Below the pieces are notes generated by a model, which saw only the letters and a program-made list of their open reading frames with translations, made no database searches and was not told the DNA's origin. A DNA stretch of 64,000 bases, taken from Candidatus Opimibacter skivensis (lineage in GTDB: Bacteria; Bacteroidota; Bacteroidia; Chitinophagales; Saprospiraceae). Position numbers and translations under genes: made by a program. Shown here piece after piece: positions 1-8,265 of the stretch; the first letter of the stretch is position 1; the number at the start of each line of letters is the position of its first letter. The stretch lies in the NCBI GenBank assembly GCA_016721905.1, contig JADKHH010000001.1:558001-622000 (forward strand), written 5' to 3'.

Positions 1-685
1 CCTTAAATACAGCCGCCTCACCTTCCGTGAGGGCAACAGCTACCGTGGAATCTTCCTGGGAGGAAAAAATAATCTTACCACTATTGACAAAAATATGGGT
101 CTGCTCGGGGCTCTCCCGAATATTGAAGGAAGTTCCAACTACTTCAGTAATGGTTTGAGCTGTCGTTATAGTAAACGGACGCTTTGGATCAGGAGTGACT
201 TCAAAAAAGGCCTCACCTTTCAACTCCACATGTCTTTCCTTGCCTCTGAACGGGAAGGCAACTAATTCTGCTCCCTTATTGAGGTAAATCTTGGTTCCAT
301 CCTTCAGTATCACCGGCTCAGTTCCAGCCTGGTCAAATGTATAGGTGACAGGAACTCCATTGCTGAAAAACAATGTATATGTACCGATCATAAGGATCGC
401 AGCGGCAGCCACAGACCATGTCAGTATTCTCCTGGTGATCAATCGTGGTGGCTGTGACGGTTGAATTGCTTCTGAAAAACGGTTCCAACCCGCCTGTACA
501 TCCCATTCCAATGCAGTTGGCTCATCCTGGTGATCCCATATCCTGGTGGCATCCTGAAGTACAGACTTCAGGTTGTCGTCTGTTGATACTTCCTGTTCAA
601 AAACCTCTCGCTCAATGCCTGTCATCTCCCCTGAGAGATACCGGCCAATTCTCGCATACTTTGATTGTTCCATATTCTGCTCCAT
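1..685 (-). CDS. FecR family anti-sigma factor (3' end beyond window)
   Basis: Reads leftward from an ATG at 685 and is still open at position 1, so the C-terminus is missing. It encodes a FecR/PupR-type regulator: a cytoplasmic N-terminal segment (about residues 1-85), one membrane segment (about 88-110, ILTWSVAAAAILMIGTYTLF) and a periplasmic FecR domain. The latter is recognised by YTFDQAGTEPVILKDGTKIY, the GEAFFEVTPDPKRPF stretch and TEVVGTSFNI. Proteins of this family hold an ECF sigma factor and respond to a TonB receptor. The gene lies 18 bp downstream of an ECF sigma gene on the same strand, the usual order. A second ATG 12 bases in (673) is an alternative start. The partner receptor is probably off the left edge; that is inference. 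Confidence 0.88.
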   Translation of the reverse strand, partial: MEQNMEQSKYARIGRYLSGEMTGIEREVFEQEVSTDDNLKSVLQDATRIWDHQDEPTALEWDVQAGWNRFSEAIQPSQPPRLITRRILTWSVAAAAILMIGTYTLFFSNGVPVTYTFDQAGTEPVILKDGTKIYLNKGAELVAFPFRGKERHVELKGEAFFEVTPDPKRPFTITTAQTITEVVGTSFNIRESPEQTHIFVNSGKIIFSSQEDSTVAVALTEGEAAVFK

Positions 686-703
686 TAGACACTAATAAAT
701 GAT

Positions 704-1213
704 TTAACCCCCATGCCCGGCTATCGCCATGCGAAGAAGTTTCAATGCTTTTCCTATCTGATTTTCAACAGTTTTGACAGAAATACCGAGATGACTGGCT
801 ACTTCCGCGTAGGACATCTCTTCCTGGCGGTTGAGCTGGAATACCATCCTGCATTTCTCCGGGAGGGCTTCAATAGCTGCGTCAAGGGCTACTTTCAATT
901 CTGCGGCTTCCATATCTTGAATGGCATCTGCCTGATGTCCGGCAAACACGGGATCAAACTCAGTGGTGGGTTCCAGCTCTTCCCAGGCATGCTTTCTGGT
1001 ATCCCGGATATAATTCAATGATCTGGTAACAGCCATTCTCCGGAGGTAGGCCGGAACGGAGGTATGGATAAGCAACTGATCCCTTTTGATCCATAATTCA
1101 GCAAAGATCTCCTGGGCAATATCCTCCGTTTTAGTCCGGTCCCGCACATACATATGTATGACGTTACAGACAAAAGCGTAGTGTTGTTTGAACATTTGTT
1201 CAACAGAATCCAT
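704..1213 (-). CDS. ECF RNA polymerase sigma factor (FecI-like)
   Basis: A 169-residue sigma-70 family protein of the extracytoplasmic-function class. Region 2 is seen as the segment TKTEDIAQEIFAELWIKRD (binds the -10 element and core polymerase). Region 4 is seen near the C-terminus as EMSYAEVASHLGISVKTVEN, a helix-turn-helix. The start at 1213 (MDSVEQ) is chosen because it gives the usual family length; an upstream ATG at 1258 would add 15 residues of unrelated sequence. It is followed by the fecR-like gene, so it probably transcribes a TonB-receptor operon under anti-sigma control. The partner promoter or receptor cannot be named from this window. Confidence 0.9.
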   Translation of the reverse strand: MDSVEQMFKQHYAFVCNVIHMYVRDRTKTEDIAQEIFAELWIKRDQLLIHTSVPAYLRRMAVTRSLNYIRDTRKHAWEELEPTTEFDPVFAGHQADAIQDMEAAELKVALDAAIEALPEKCRMVFQLNRQEEMSYAEVASHLGISVKTVENQIGKALKLLRMAIAGHGG

Positions 1214-1343
1214 TTGATTAATTGGCTTAGTGGTTTTGCTGGGCAGTAAAAATCGCAATAATACCTATACCTGCATGCAGATGATTGGTAAATTTGTAGA
1301 CATTACTACATTTAATCAAGATAATCTTACTAAATCATATAAA

Positions 1344-2126
1344 ATGAAAAACATCTTAATGCTATTAAGTCTTCTGCTTGTCCTATCAAGTTGCAAGAAT
1401 CAATCCGGTCAGGATGCATCAACAGAATCGACCGCTGTTGATTCAACGATGACCAAATATACCCTGACACCTTTCAGCACTTCAAAGGACTTTCCGGATG
1501 CCAGCCTGAAGGCGATGGCCTATACGGACGGGACTTTCTCTACGGTGATTTCCGGATCTAGCTACAAACTTGGCGAACAGACTTCAGATGCCACACAAAA
1601 GAGTTGCGCTAACAGCAAAGAAGGTCAGCATCTTCATTTGATTGTTGATACTGAACCCTATGTTGCCAAATATGAGTCCTCATTTACTCATGAAATCCCG
1701 GATGGAGAACATTATCTGCTTTGCTTCCTATCCAGGTCCTATCATGAGAGCCTCAAGACACCAACTGCCTATAAAGCTGTAAAAGCGAGTGTAGCTGCAA
1801 AGAGTATCACTAACATGGCAGATATCAAGGAGCCGATGTTGTTTTACAGCCGGCCTAAAGGATTATATACCGGTGAGGATACAAAGAAGGTAATGCTGGA
1901 TTATTACCTTATCAATGCGGATCAAGCAGGATTTAAAGTAGAAGCTGATATCAACGGTGAAAAGCATATGCTTGAAAATTGGCAACCCTATTACATCGAG
2001 GGACTACCTGAAGGTGACAATACAATCAAGCTAAGTCTTATTGATTCTACTGGTCAATTAGCCAATGTGCCTCTCAACCCTGTTTCAAGAACCTTTAAAA
2101 TTGAAAAAACACCGGTTGCGAATTAA
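1344..2126 (+). CDS. Putative lipoprotein of unknown function
   Basis: 260 residues from the ATG at 1344. This start puts a classic lipoprotein signal at the N-terminus (MKNILMLLSLLLVLSSCKNQ, lipobox LSSC), so export and lipid anchoring are expected. The upstream in-frame ATG at 1230 would bury that signal. The mature part carries a Ser/Thr/Asp-rich linker and then a beta-rich region with no motif I recognise. The end (residues about 200-255, LMLDYYLINADQAGF through the segment ending TIKLSLID) resembles an immunoglobulin-like fold, which is only an impression. It is divergent from the sigma factor gene and followed by tRNA-His. A TAAATTTG box at 1289-1296 fits a -7 element, but no -33 TTG is at the right distance. 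Confidence 0.8.
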   Translation: MKNILMLLSLLLVLSSCKNQSGQDASTESTAVDSTMTKYTLTPFSTSKDFPDASLKAMAYTDGTFSTVISGSSYKLGEQTSDATQKSCANSKEGQHLHLIVDTEPYVAKYESSFTHEIPDGEHYLLCFLSRSYHESLKTPTAYKAVKASVAAKSITNMADIKEPMLFYSRPKGLYTGEDTKKVMLDYYLINADQAGFKVEADINGEKHMLENWQPYYIEGLPEGDNTIKLSLIDSTGQLANVPLNPVSRTFKIEKTPVAN

Positions 2127-2142
2127 AGAAAAATTATCTTTG
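2116..2142 (+). promoter_or_regulatory. Promoter of tRNA-His (Bacteroidota -33/-7 type)
   Basis: TTG at 2116-2118 and TATCTTTG at 2135-2142 are 16 bases apart and match the Bacteroidota consensus TTG...TAnnTTTG. The -33 box lies inside the end of the upstream lipoprotein gene. The bases right after the -7 box (GCCGTCCGTTT) are repeated at the tRNA-Gly promoter near 25,654. Confidence 0.7.
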
Positions 2143-2182
2143 CCGTCCGTTTTACGTTTTGAACAAGCCAAAAACGGTACAC

Positions 2183-2257
2183 GGTGGCTATAGCTCAGTA
2201 GGTTAGAGCGCTAGATTGTGGTTCTGGAGGTCGTGGGTTCGAGACCCTCTAGCCACC
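2183..2257 (+). tRNA. tRNA-His (GTG anticodon)
   Basis: Cloverleaf read by eye. The acceptor GTGGCTA (2184-2190) pairs with TAGCCAC (2250-2256). The D arm is TAGCTCAGTAGGTTAGAGC, the anticodon loop TTGTGGT carries GTG, and the T loop is GGTTCGAGACC. The extra G at 2183 faces C at 2257, the G-1:C73 pair that is diagnostic of tRNA-His. The 3' CCA is not encoded. Confidence 0.95.
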
Positions 2258-2264
2258 CTTCCTT

Positions 2265-2299
2265 AAAAGCCTGTTTACCCCGGTAGACAGGCTTTTTTA
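2265..2299 (+). terminator. Rho-independent terminator after tRNA-His
   Basis: AAAGCCTGT (2266-2274) pairs with ACAGGCTTT (2287-2295), and the loop itself can pair TACC with GGTA. A T run follows to 2298. The T run overlaps the stop codon of the convergent folC gene (2297-2299). The mirrored A run (2265-2268) is short, so termination in the other direction is possible but weaker. Confidence 0.85.
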
Positions 2300-3613
2300 T
2301 TTCATTTCCTTTGAAATACCTGCCAGAAAATCACCAACTACATAGCTGCTGCCTCCAACAAATACCAGATCAGCTTTATCTGCAGCTTTTAAGGCCTGGT
2401 GATAGGCCTCCATTACACCCTTATAAGTTCCTCCTTGAAGTCCAAGGTCAAGGCCTGTTGATGCTACTTCCCCTGCTGGCTTTGCTCTTGGAATGTCCGG
2501 AGCACACCAATAATACCGACCATTCTTCGGGAATAAAGCCAGAATATTGACGATGTCTTTATCGGAGACAAATCCAAGGACGAAGTGTCTTGTTTGGGAA
2601 GGTTGTTTCAGCAAATCAGGCAACATGGCTATCATACCATGATGGTTATGTGCAGCATCAGTAATCACAAGTGGCTTTTGCTGTATCACCATCCACCTAC
2701 CAATCATATTCGTGGAGGTTTTCACAGTAGCCAGACCTCTCTTTATCTCCCGGTCTGTGATCGTCATGATAGGGTAATACTGGTTCCATCGGTAAAAACA
2801 TTCGAGTACGGTCCTGACATTCTTCAATTGATATGGACCTGTAAGATCCGTTGCAACGTCCTTCAACCACGCACCTTCCCTGCTACGGACGTTCAGCATC
2901 TGTTTTGAAAAGGATTTTTGCGTTTGTTCCACCACAAGATGTTTCGAAGCAAAATGGATAGGCGCGTTTTCTTTTAGAGCCTTATTCTTGAAGACTGGTG
3001 CTGTATCACGTTGCCATTCCCCTATAATCACGGGAACATCATGCTTGATGATGCCTGCCTTTTCGAAGGCAATTTCAGGAAGTGTATTTCCGAGCATCTT
3101 CATGTGATCAAAACCGATATTGGTGATCACGGAGATCAGCGGTGTGATGATATTCGTGGAATCTAGTCTGCCACCCAGTCCTGTTTCGATCACAGCAATA
3201 TCGATTTTTTCATTCCTGAAAAAATCAAAAGCCATCGCCAGGGTGATTTCAAAAAAGGAAGGTTGAATGGCTATCCACTTCTCTTTATATTCTTTGACAA
3301 ACTTCACTACATTCTTTTCTGGAATCATCTCGCCATTGACTTTTATCCGTTCCCGGAAATCAATGTAATGAGGAGAGGTATACAGACCTACTTTCTTGCC
3401 CGAGGCTTGCAGCACTGAAGCGATCATGTGGGAAGTACTGCCTTTGCCATTCGTCCCGGCAATGTGGACAGTGGGAAATGCTGTTTGTGGTTGACCAAGC
3501 AAGTCGCACAGCAGCCTGATATTGGTGAGATCTTTTTTGATGGCTGCGTCCCCTACCCGCTGGAACATGGGCAGGGAGGAAAACAGAAAATCAATCGTTT
3601 GTCGGTAGTCCAT
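2297..3613 (-). CDS. folC: Bifunctional folylpolyglutamate synthase/dihydrofolate synthase
   Basis: 438 residues, the normal length for FolC, a cytoplasmic Mur-ligase-family enzyme. It adds glutamate to dihydropteroate and then to folates using ATP. The P-loop GTNGKGST is at residues 53-60, followed by the folate loop LYTSPHYIDFRERIKVNG. The ligase signature AVIETGLGGRLDSTNI binds Mg and substrate, and the C-terminal Mur domain has TDAAHNHHGM. The start is shared-divergent with the M28 peptidase gene, 69 bp away. The stop codon sits in the T run of the tRNA-His terminator. Confidence 0.95.
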   Translation of the reverse strand: MDYRQTIDFLFSSLPMFQRVGDAAIKKDLTNIRLLCDLLGQPQTAFPTVHIAGTNGKGSTSHMIASVLQASGKKVGLYTSPHYIDFRERIKVNGEMIPEKNVVKFVKEYKEKWIAIQPSFFEITLAMAFDFFRNEKIDIAVIETGLGGRLDSTNIITPLISVITNIGFDHMKMLGNTLPEIAFEKAGIIKHDVPVIIGEWQRDTAPVFKNKALKENAPIHFASKHLVVEQTQKSFSKQMLNVRSREGAWLKDVATDLTGPYQLKNVRTVLECFYRWNQYYPIMTITDREIKRGLATVKTSTNMIGRWMVIQQKPLVITDAAHNHHGMIAMLPDLLKQPSQTRHFVLGFVSDKDIVNILALFPKNGRYYWCAPDIPRAKPAGEVASTGLDLGLQGGTYKGVMEAYHQALKAADKADLVFVGGSSYVVGDFLAGISKEMK

Positions 3614-3682
3614 GGTTTGTTATTGATGCCTGTTCAATTCCGGTTACAGGTTTTATTTACCTTCGTCATAAATACATGCCAT

Positions 3683-5305
3683 ATGAAACTGATTTGCCTT
3701 TGTCTGCTTTCCGGATTGCTATTCATATCCTGCAAAGAAAACACTAATCCTTCAGGTACACTATCTGAAGAAACGATACGCAGGCATATCATCAGCCTTT
3801 CATCTGATGAATTTCAAGGTCGCAAACCTTTTACTGCAGGCGAAGAAAAAACGCTGTCATATCTGCAGGAAGAAATAGAAAAAATCGGTCTCAAACCGGG
3901 AAACGGTGAATCCTATACGCAGGACGTACCTATGATAGAAATCTCAGGTCACCCCTCGGAAACGATGGAACTCACAGGAACCAAGAATGTTTCGCTGAAA
4001 CTGAGAGATCAATATGTTGCTTTCACACAAAGGCCAGTCGAAGAGATCAATCTTTCAGGATCCGAACTTATTTTCTGCGGTTATGGAATTGTCGCACCCG
4101 AGTATGGATGGAATGACTATGCCGGTCTTGACATGAAAGGAAAAACGGCACTTGTACTTGTCAATGATCCAGGGTTGGGCAGTGAGGATAGTACTTTTTT
4201 TAAAGGCAATACCATGACCTATTATGGACGATGGACCTACAAGTATGAAGAAGCTGCGAGGCAAGGTGCCGCGGCTATCATGATCATTCATGAAACCACA
4301 ATGGCCGGCTATCCGTGGGCAGTTGTCCAGGGCGCAGGAAGCGGTGCAAAACTTAATCTAAAATCGCTTGGCTATACACCATGCGAATTGCAAGGTTGGA
4401 TTTCCCTTGATGCCGCAAAAGAGATATTTAGCTCAGCTGGTCTTGACCTCAGGGAATCCATGATGGCTGCGCGAAAGCCAGGCTTCAAGGCTCAACCATT
4501 ACCCTACTCCGTGGGTGCAAGCATCAAGAATGACATCAGGGAAAATGTATCAAAAAATGTCATCGCTATGATTCCCGGCACGGACCAGAAAGATGAATAC
4601 ATTATTTTCTCGGCGCACTGGGATCACCTAGGTATTGGTGCAGTAGTTGATGGAGACTCCATCTACAATGGTGCCAGAGATAATGCATCAGGTACCGCCA
4701 CTCTGTTGGGTATTGCAGAGGCCATGGCCAAATCAGGTCCTTACAAACGAAGCATTGTATTCTTGTGGGTTACGGCCGAGGAGCAGGGACTACTGGGCTC
4801 AGCTTATTATGCTGCATATCCGGTTTTTCCACCTGACAAAACAGTGGCGAACCTGAATATAGACGGCATGGCCTCCTATGGGGAAATGAATGACCTCAGT
4901 GTGATTGGTTTTGGACAAAGTGATCTGGAAACGTATGCAGCACGATGGGCTGAAAAACAAAACAGATATATCCTTCCTGACCAGGAACCTGAAAAGGGGT
5001 ATTTCTTCAGGTCCGATCATTTCAATTTCGCCAAAATAGGCATACCCGCATTGTATGCAGAAGGTGGTTTCGATCACCGGACCAAAGGAAAGGAATATGC
5101 AAAAGAAAAATCAGACGAATACCGCACTACAGCGTATCATCTGCCTAATGATGAATATGACGCTGCAACGTTTGAATTAGGTGGAATTTTGCAGGATGCC
5201 GAACTTTACAGGAACGTGGCAAGTGAACTGGGCAATAACCAGGATTGGCCAAAATGGAAACCTGGTTCGGAGTTTAAAGCCATCAGGGAATCCGGTAAGG
5301 AATAA
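3683..5305 (+). CDS. M28 family metallopeptidase, lipoprotein with PA-domain insert
   Basis: 540 residues from ATG 3683. That start gives a lipoprotein signal ending LLFISC (Cys17); the reading frame is open further upstream but there overlaps folC on the other strand. Zinc aminopeptidase motifs are all visible: HWDH (about residue 310), the bridging Asp in NGARDNASG (about 331), the catalytic Glu pair in TAEEQG (about 365), NIDGMA (about 394) and SDHFNF (His about 446). Residues about 115-255 hold a protease-associated (PA) type insert with the FCGYGIVAPEYGWNDY motif. Family members are periplasmic or surface peptidases releasing N-terminal residues. A TACCTTCG sequence 19-26 bases before the start resembles a -7 box with one mismatch. 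Confidence 0.92.
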   Translation: MKLICLCLLSGLLFISCKENTNPSGTLSEETIRRHIISLSSDEFQGRKPFTAGEEKTLSYLQEEIEKIGLKPGNGESYTQDVPMIEISGHPSETMELTGTKNVSLKLRDQYVAFTQRPVEEINLSGSELIFCGYGIVAPEYGWNDYAGLDMKGKTALVLVNDPGLGSEDSTFFKGNTMTYYGRWTYKYEEAARQGAAAIMIIHETTMAGYPWAVVQGAGSGAKLNLKSLGYTPCELQGWISLDAAKEIFSSAGLDLRESMMAARKPGFKAQPLPYSVGASIKNDIRENVSKNVIAMIPGTDQKDEYIIFSAHWDHLGIGAVVDGDSIYNGARDNASGTATLLGIAEAMAKSGPYKRSIVFLWVTAEEQGLLGSAYYAAYPVFPPDKTVANLNIDGMASYGEMNDLSVIGFGQSDLETYAARWAEKQNRYILPDQEPEKGYFFRSDHFNFAKIGIPALYAEGGFDHRTKGKEYAKEKSDEYRTTAYHLPNDEYDAATFELGGILQDAELYRNVASELGNNQDWPKWKPGSEFKAIRESGKE

Positions 5306-5340
5306 ACTGCGGGGCTTCCTGAAATTTCAGGAAATGCAGT
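5306..5340. terminator. Possible bidirectional hairpin between convergent genes
   Basis: A perfect 18-bp palindrome TTCCTGAAATTTCAGGAA (5316-5333) is flanked by a second arm pair ACTGC/GCAGT (5306-5310 and 5336-5340). It lies between the M28 peptidase stop and the Usp stop. There is no T run, so its action as a terminator is uncertain. Confidence 0.45.
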
Positions 5341-5345
5341 AAATC

Positions 5346-6200
5346 CTATTTGGTATTCAATGACTCCAATTGATAAACCATCAATGGAATAGACTGCTGG
5401 TAGGACATTTCCTTGGCTCTGTTTTTCTCAAATATTTCGTCAAACCAGCTGCGGCGATGAGAGAGGATGGCCAGCAGGTCAATTTTCTTTTCCACCATGC
5501 AGGCTTCTAAACCTTCATTGATATCTTTATTAACAACACAATGGCAAGTCATCTTCTTATCGTTTTGCCATGGCTCATAGAATTTTTTCATCTGTTCCTG
5601 CCCTTCGCTATTGGATGTTGTGTCCACATGAATCACATGTAAATGACTGCCCATCATATCGCGAAACTTTCTCAATGCTTCGATGAGCTTTGCATCATCC
5701 TGGCTGAAATTGGTGGCGACACCGATGTGATCTATGAGGCCATCAAATGCTGCGTCTGTAGGGACTACAATGACGGGACAATGGGCTTCCTCCATAACCT
5801 TGCCTGAAATGGTTCCAAAAAAGAAGGCTTCCATCATTCCTGCGCCGGTAGCGCCCATGACGATGAGATCAGCTTTGTTTTTATTGGCCGTTCTCAGTAT
5901 CGCTGAGACTGGAGCACCTTCTTCAAGGACATGAACCATCGGCACATGGTAGTATCCATTATCTGTTGCTATATCCCTGAGTACCGGAATCTCATCTTCA
6001 TAATTTTCGAACTCCTCGAGGTCTATTGAATCGTAGACTTCTCTCAGCACCCCTGGCAGGTTGAAATCACTGATATCGGGTCTGTCAAAAGCATGTAATG
6101 TAATGACTGACGCGCCCAGGTGGTCTGCTATCTGTAAAGCAAAGATGAACGCATTTTCCGCCGTGTCGGAGAAGTCCGTCGGATAAAGAATTTTTTTCAT
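5346..6200 (-). CDS. Tandem universal stress protein (UspA family)
   Basis: 284 residues with two Usp domains in tandem. The first (about 1-150) starts MKKILYPTDFSDTAENAF and has the ATP-binding signature GATGAGMMEAFFFGTISGKV before CPVIVVP. The second (about 155-280) begins DHIGVATNFSQDDAKL and lacks a recognisable G-x2-G-x9-G(S/T) motif, ending LLAILSHRRSWFDEIF, so only the first half is expected to bind nucleotide. The start at 6200 is preferred over an upstream in-frame ATG (6317) because it matches the family N-terminus. Cytoplasmic; role in stress survival is family knowledge only. Confidence 0.9.
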   Translation of the reverse strand: MKKILYPTDFSDTAENAFIFALQIADHLGASVITLHAFDRPDISDFNLPGVLREVYDSIDLEEFENYEDEIPVLRDIATDNGYYHVPMVHVLEEGAPVSAILRTANKNKADLIVMGATGAGMMEAFFFGTISGKVMEEAHCPVIVVPTDAAFDGLIDHIGVATNFSQDDAKLIEALRKFRDMMGSHLHVIHVDTTSNSEGQEQMKKFYEPWQNDKKMTCHCVVNKDINEGLEACMVEKKIDLLAILSHRRSWFDEIFEKNRAKEMSYQQSIPLMVYQLESLNTK

Positions 6201-6363
6201 TAATGGTTTTCCATTTTCAACACAAAAGGCTTCAAACGAGCGTAATGAGATTGCTAAAATAGTATAAAGAGATGATTCACCAAATAAAACCATTTCCCGA
6301 CACTTAATCAAACCCAAATCTCCGGCATCCGGTTGATCCTTTTAAAAAAAGTAATTTTATCCC

Positions 6364-8265
6364 ATGTTAAAATCCGTAATCATCCTTTGCCTGTCGGCGA
6401 CTATCATCCTCGTTGGATTAACCTTGCCTGTGAACCCACCTGGGCCGAGGGGCGGACCTGTTCCCTTAACCCAAAAAGTCGCGCATTCCTCGCACTGCAG
6501 CGGATGCCATGGCGTCGATGATACCGGTCTGGCGCTTGTTGACGGTGATGGCAATGACGTCAGTATTTTTGATGACTGGCGGATCAGTATGATGGGCCTT
6601 TCTGCCCGGGACCCGTTCTGGAGGGCTACTATGGCACATGAGGTCAACCTATATCCATCCGCGAAACAAGCCATCGAAACCACTTGTCTCAAATGCCATT
6701 CACCCCTTGGAAGTTTTGAAGCAAAGCGGAACAACCAACCTTACTCGTATGACATCATGCTTGGGGATAGCCTGGGGTTAGATGGGGTATCCTGTAGTGC
6801 ATGCCATCAACAACCTGCTGCTGGATTAGGCTCAGGATTTTCAGGCAACTACACCCTGGATACGAACCGCCTGATGTATGGCCATTATCCAAATCCCTTT
6901 AAGGGGCCGATGCAAATCTATGTTGGCTTTGAACCAGAGTTTTCTGACCATATCTATTCGAGTGGCGTTTGTGCCGGTTGCCATACCCTGATCACTGAAA
7001 CACTCCAACCTGACGGTACTCCTTCCGGTGATTTTTTTGTTGAACAGGCTACATATCATGAGTGGCTCAATTCAATCTATCCGGCTCAGGGTAAAGAATG
7101 TCAGACATGCCACATGCCTTTCATCAAAGATGGGGTCATCATCGCTACCGATTTTGCGGCGTTGGAACCAAGAGAACCTTATGGATTACATCAGTTTTTT
7201 GGTGCTAATACGGCAATGCTAGACCTGATGAACGCTAACAAGGAAAACCTGGGTATCCCTACTGGTGAAAGCAGCCATGCATGGGCAGAGTCAATAAATA
7301 ACAACAGGATAAGCCTGTCAAATGCTGCTGAACTCAGCGTTCCATCCCTCTATATCCTTGATGACACCTTGTATGTATCACTCATGGTGAAAAATAAAAC
7401 CGGCCACAAGCTACCTTCCGGCTATCCAAGTCGATTAGCCTGGATAGAAATCAGACTTAAGGACAGCGCTAATCAGGATGCATTTTATTCAAATGGTGCT
7501 TTAGACCCAGAAGGCAATATTGAAGGCAGGGATCATCCATTTGAGCCACATCACCAGGTGTCCAGATCCGGTGATGATGTGCAGATATATGAAATGGTTA
7601 TGTCTGATCTGGGAGGCCATCTGACAACCCGCCTGAATGCAGCATATCAACCATTGAAGGACAACAGGCTATTACCAACCGGATTCAGGGTGGACCACGC
7701 AGTATTTGATACGGTTGCTACCTGGGGCAACGTTAATGAGGATCCTGATTTCACTACCGAAAGCAACAACGGACTTGATAGAATCGAATACAGAATTCCG
7801 TTGAGTGGAAGAACAGGATTGGCTGATCTATCCGTTTCTCTTCGGTATCAGACGTTACCAGCCCGCTGGATGGCAGATTTATTTACTAACGATTCAGTTG
7901 AGCAGGTCGCTCAGTTCAAATCTATGTACCAGGGCTATCAGGGTTTCAATGAAGTGATCAATCAAATTACAATTGACAGTATTGATCTTTCGACCACTTC
8001 TATCAATCCGATAGAATCCATATCTATTTTCACACTCTCACCGAATCCGGTGACCGACAGGAAAATTCATATAAGCCTTTCCGCACCTTACGTCACAAGA
8101 CATAGCCTTCATTACCGGATCATCGATCTGAACGGAATGCTTGTCCAGGAAGGCTCAATGGATGAAAACGTTGACCTGAATCCGAAGATTACTCCAGCAG
8201 TCTATTACTTCGTGTTATTTGACCAAAACCGTCAGCTTTCCATAAAACCCTTTGTGGTTCTATAA
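6364..8265 (+). CDS. Secreted pentaheme c-type cytochrome with T9SS sorting domain
   Basis: 633 residues. A hydrophobic N-terminus (1-24) looks like a signal peptide. Five CxxCH haem-attachment sites are present at about residues 45-49 (CSGCH), 108-112 (CLKCH), 144-148 (CSACH), 203-207 (CAGCH) and 246-250 (CQTCH). The region after about 320 is beta-rich with NKTGHKLPSGYPSR, a motif seen in multihaem cytochrome relatives that carry an extra C-terminal module. The last about 80 residues (FTLSPNPVTDRKIHI onward) form a type IX secretion sorting domain, so the haem protein should be exported across the outer membrane. Electron transfer at the surface is inference. It converges on the next gene with overlapping stops. 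Confidence 0.88.
   Translation: MLKSVIILCLSATIILVGLTLPVNPPGPRGGPVPLTQKVAHSSHCSGCHGVDDTGLALVDGDGNDVSIFDDWRISMMGLSARDPFWRATMAHEVNLYPSAKQAIETTCLKCHSPLGSFEAKRNNQPYSYDIMLGDSLGLDGVSCSACHQQPAAGLGSGFSGNYTLDTNRLMYGHYPNPFKGPMQIYVGFEPEFSDHIYSSGVCAGCHTLITETLQPDGTPSGDFFVEQATYHEWLNSIYPAQGKECQTCHMPFIKDGVIIATDFAALEPREPYGLHQFFGANTAMLDLMNANKENLGIPTGESSHAWAESINNNRISLSNAAELSVPSLYILDDTLYVSLMVKNKTGHKLPSGYPSRLAWIEIRLKDSANQDAFYSNGALDPEGNIEGRDHPFEPHHQVSRSGDDVQIYEMVMSDLGGHLTTRLNAAYQPLKDNRLLPTGFRVDHAVFDTVATWGNVNEDPDFTTESNNGLDRIEYRIPLSGRTGLADLSVSLRYQTLPARWMADLFTNDSVEQVAQFKSMYQGYQGFNEVINQITIDSIDLSTTSINPIESISIFTLSPNPVTDRKIHISLSAPYVTRHSLHYRIIDLNGMLVQEGSMDENVDLNPKITPAVYYFVLFDQNRQLSIKPFVVL

Noticed and set aside
445..702. 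Plus-strand open frame over the FecR gene
   Set aside because: No protein-like pattern, and the opposite strand encodes a clear FecR protein over the same bases.
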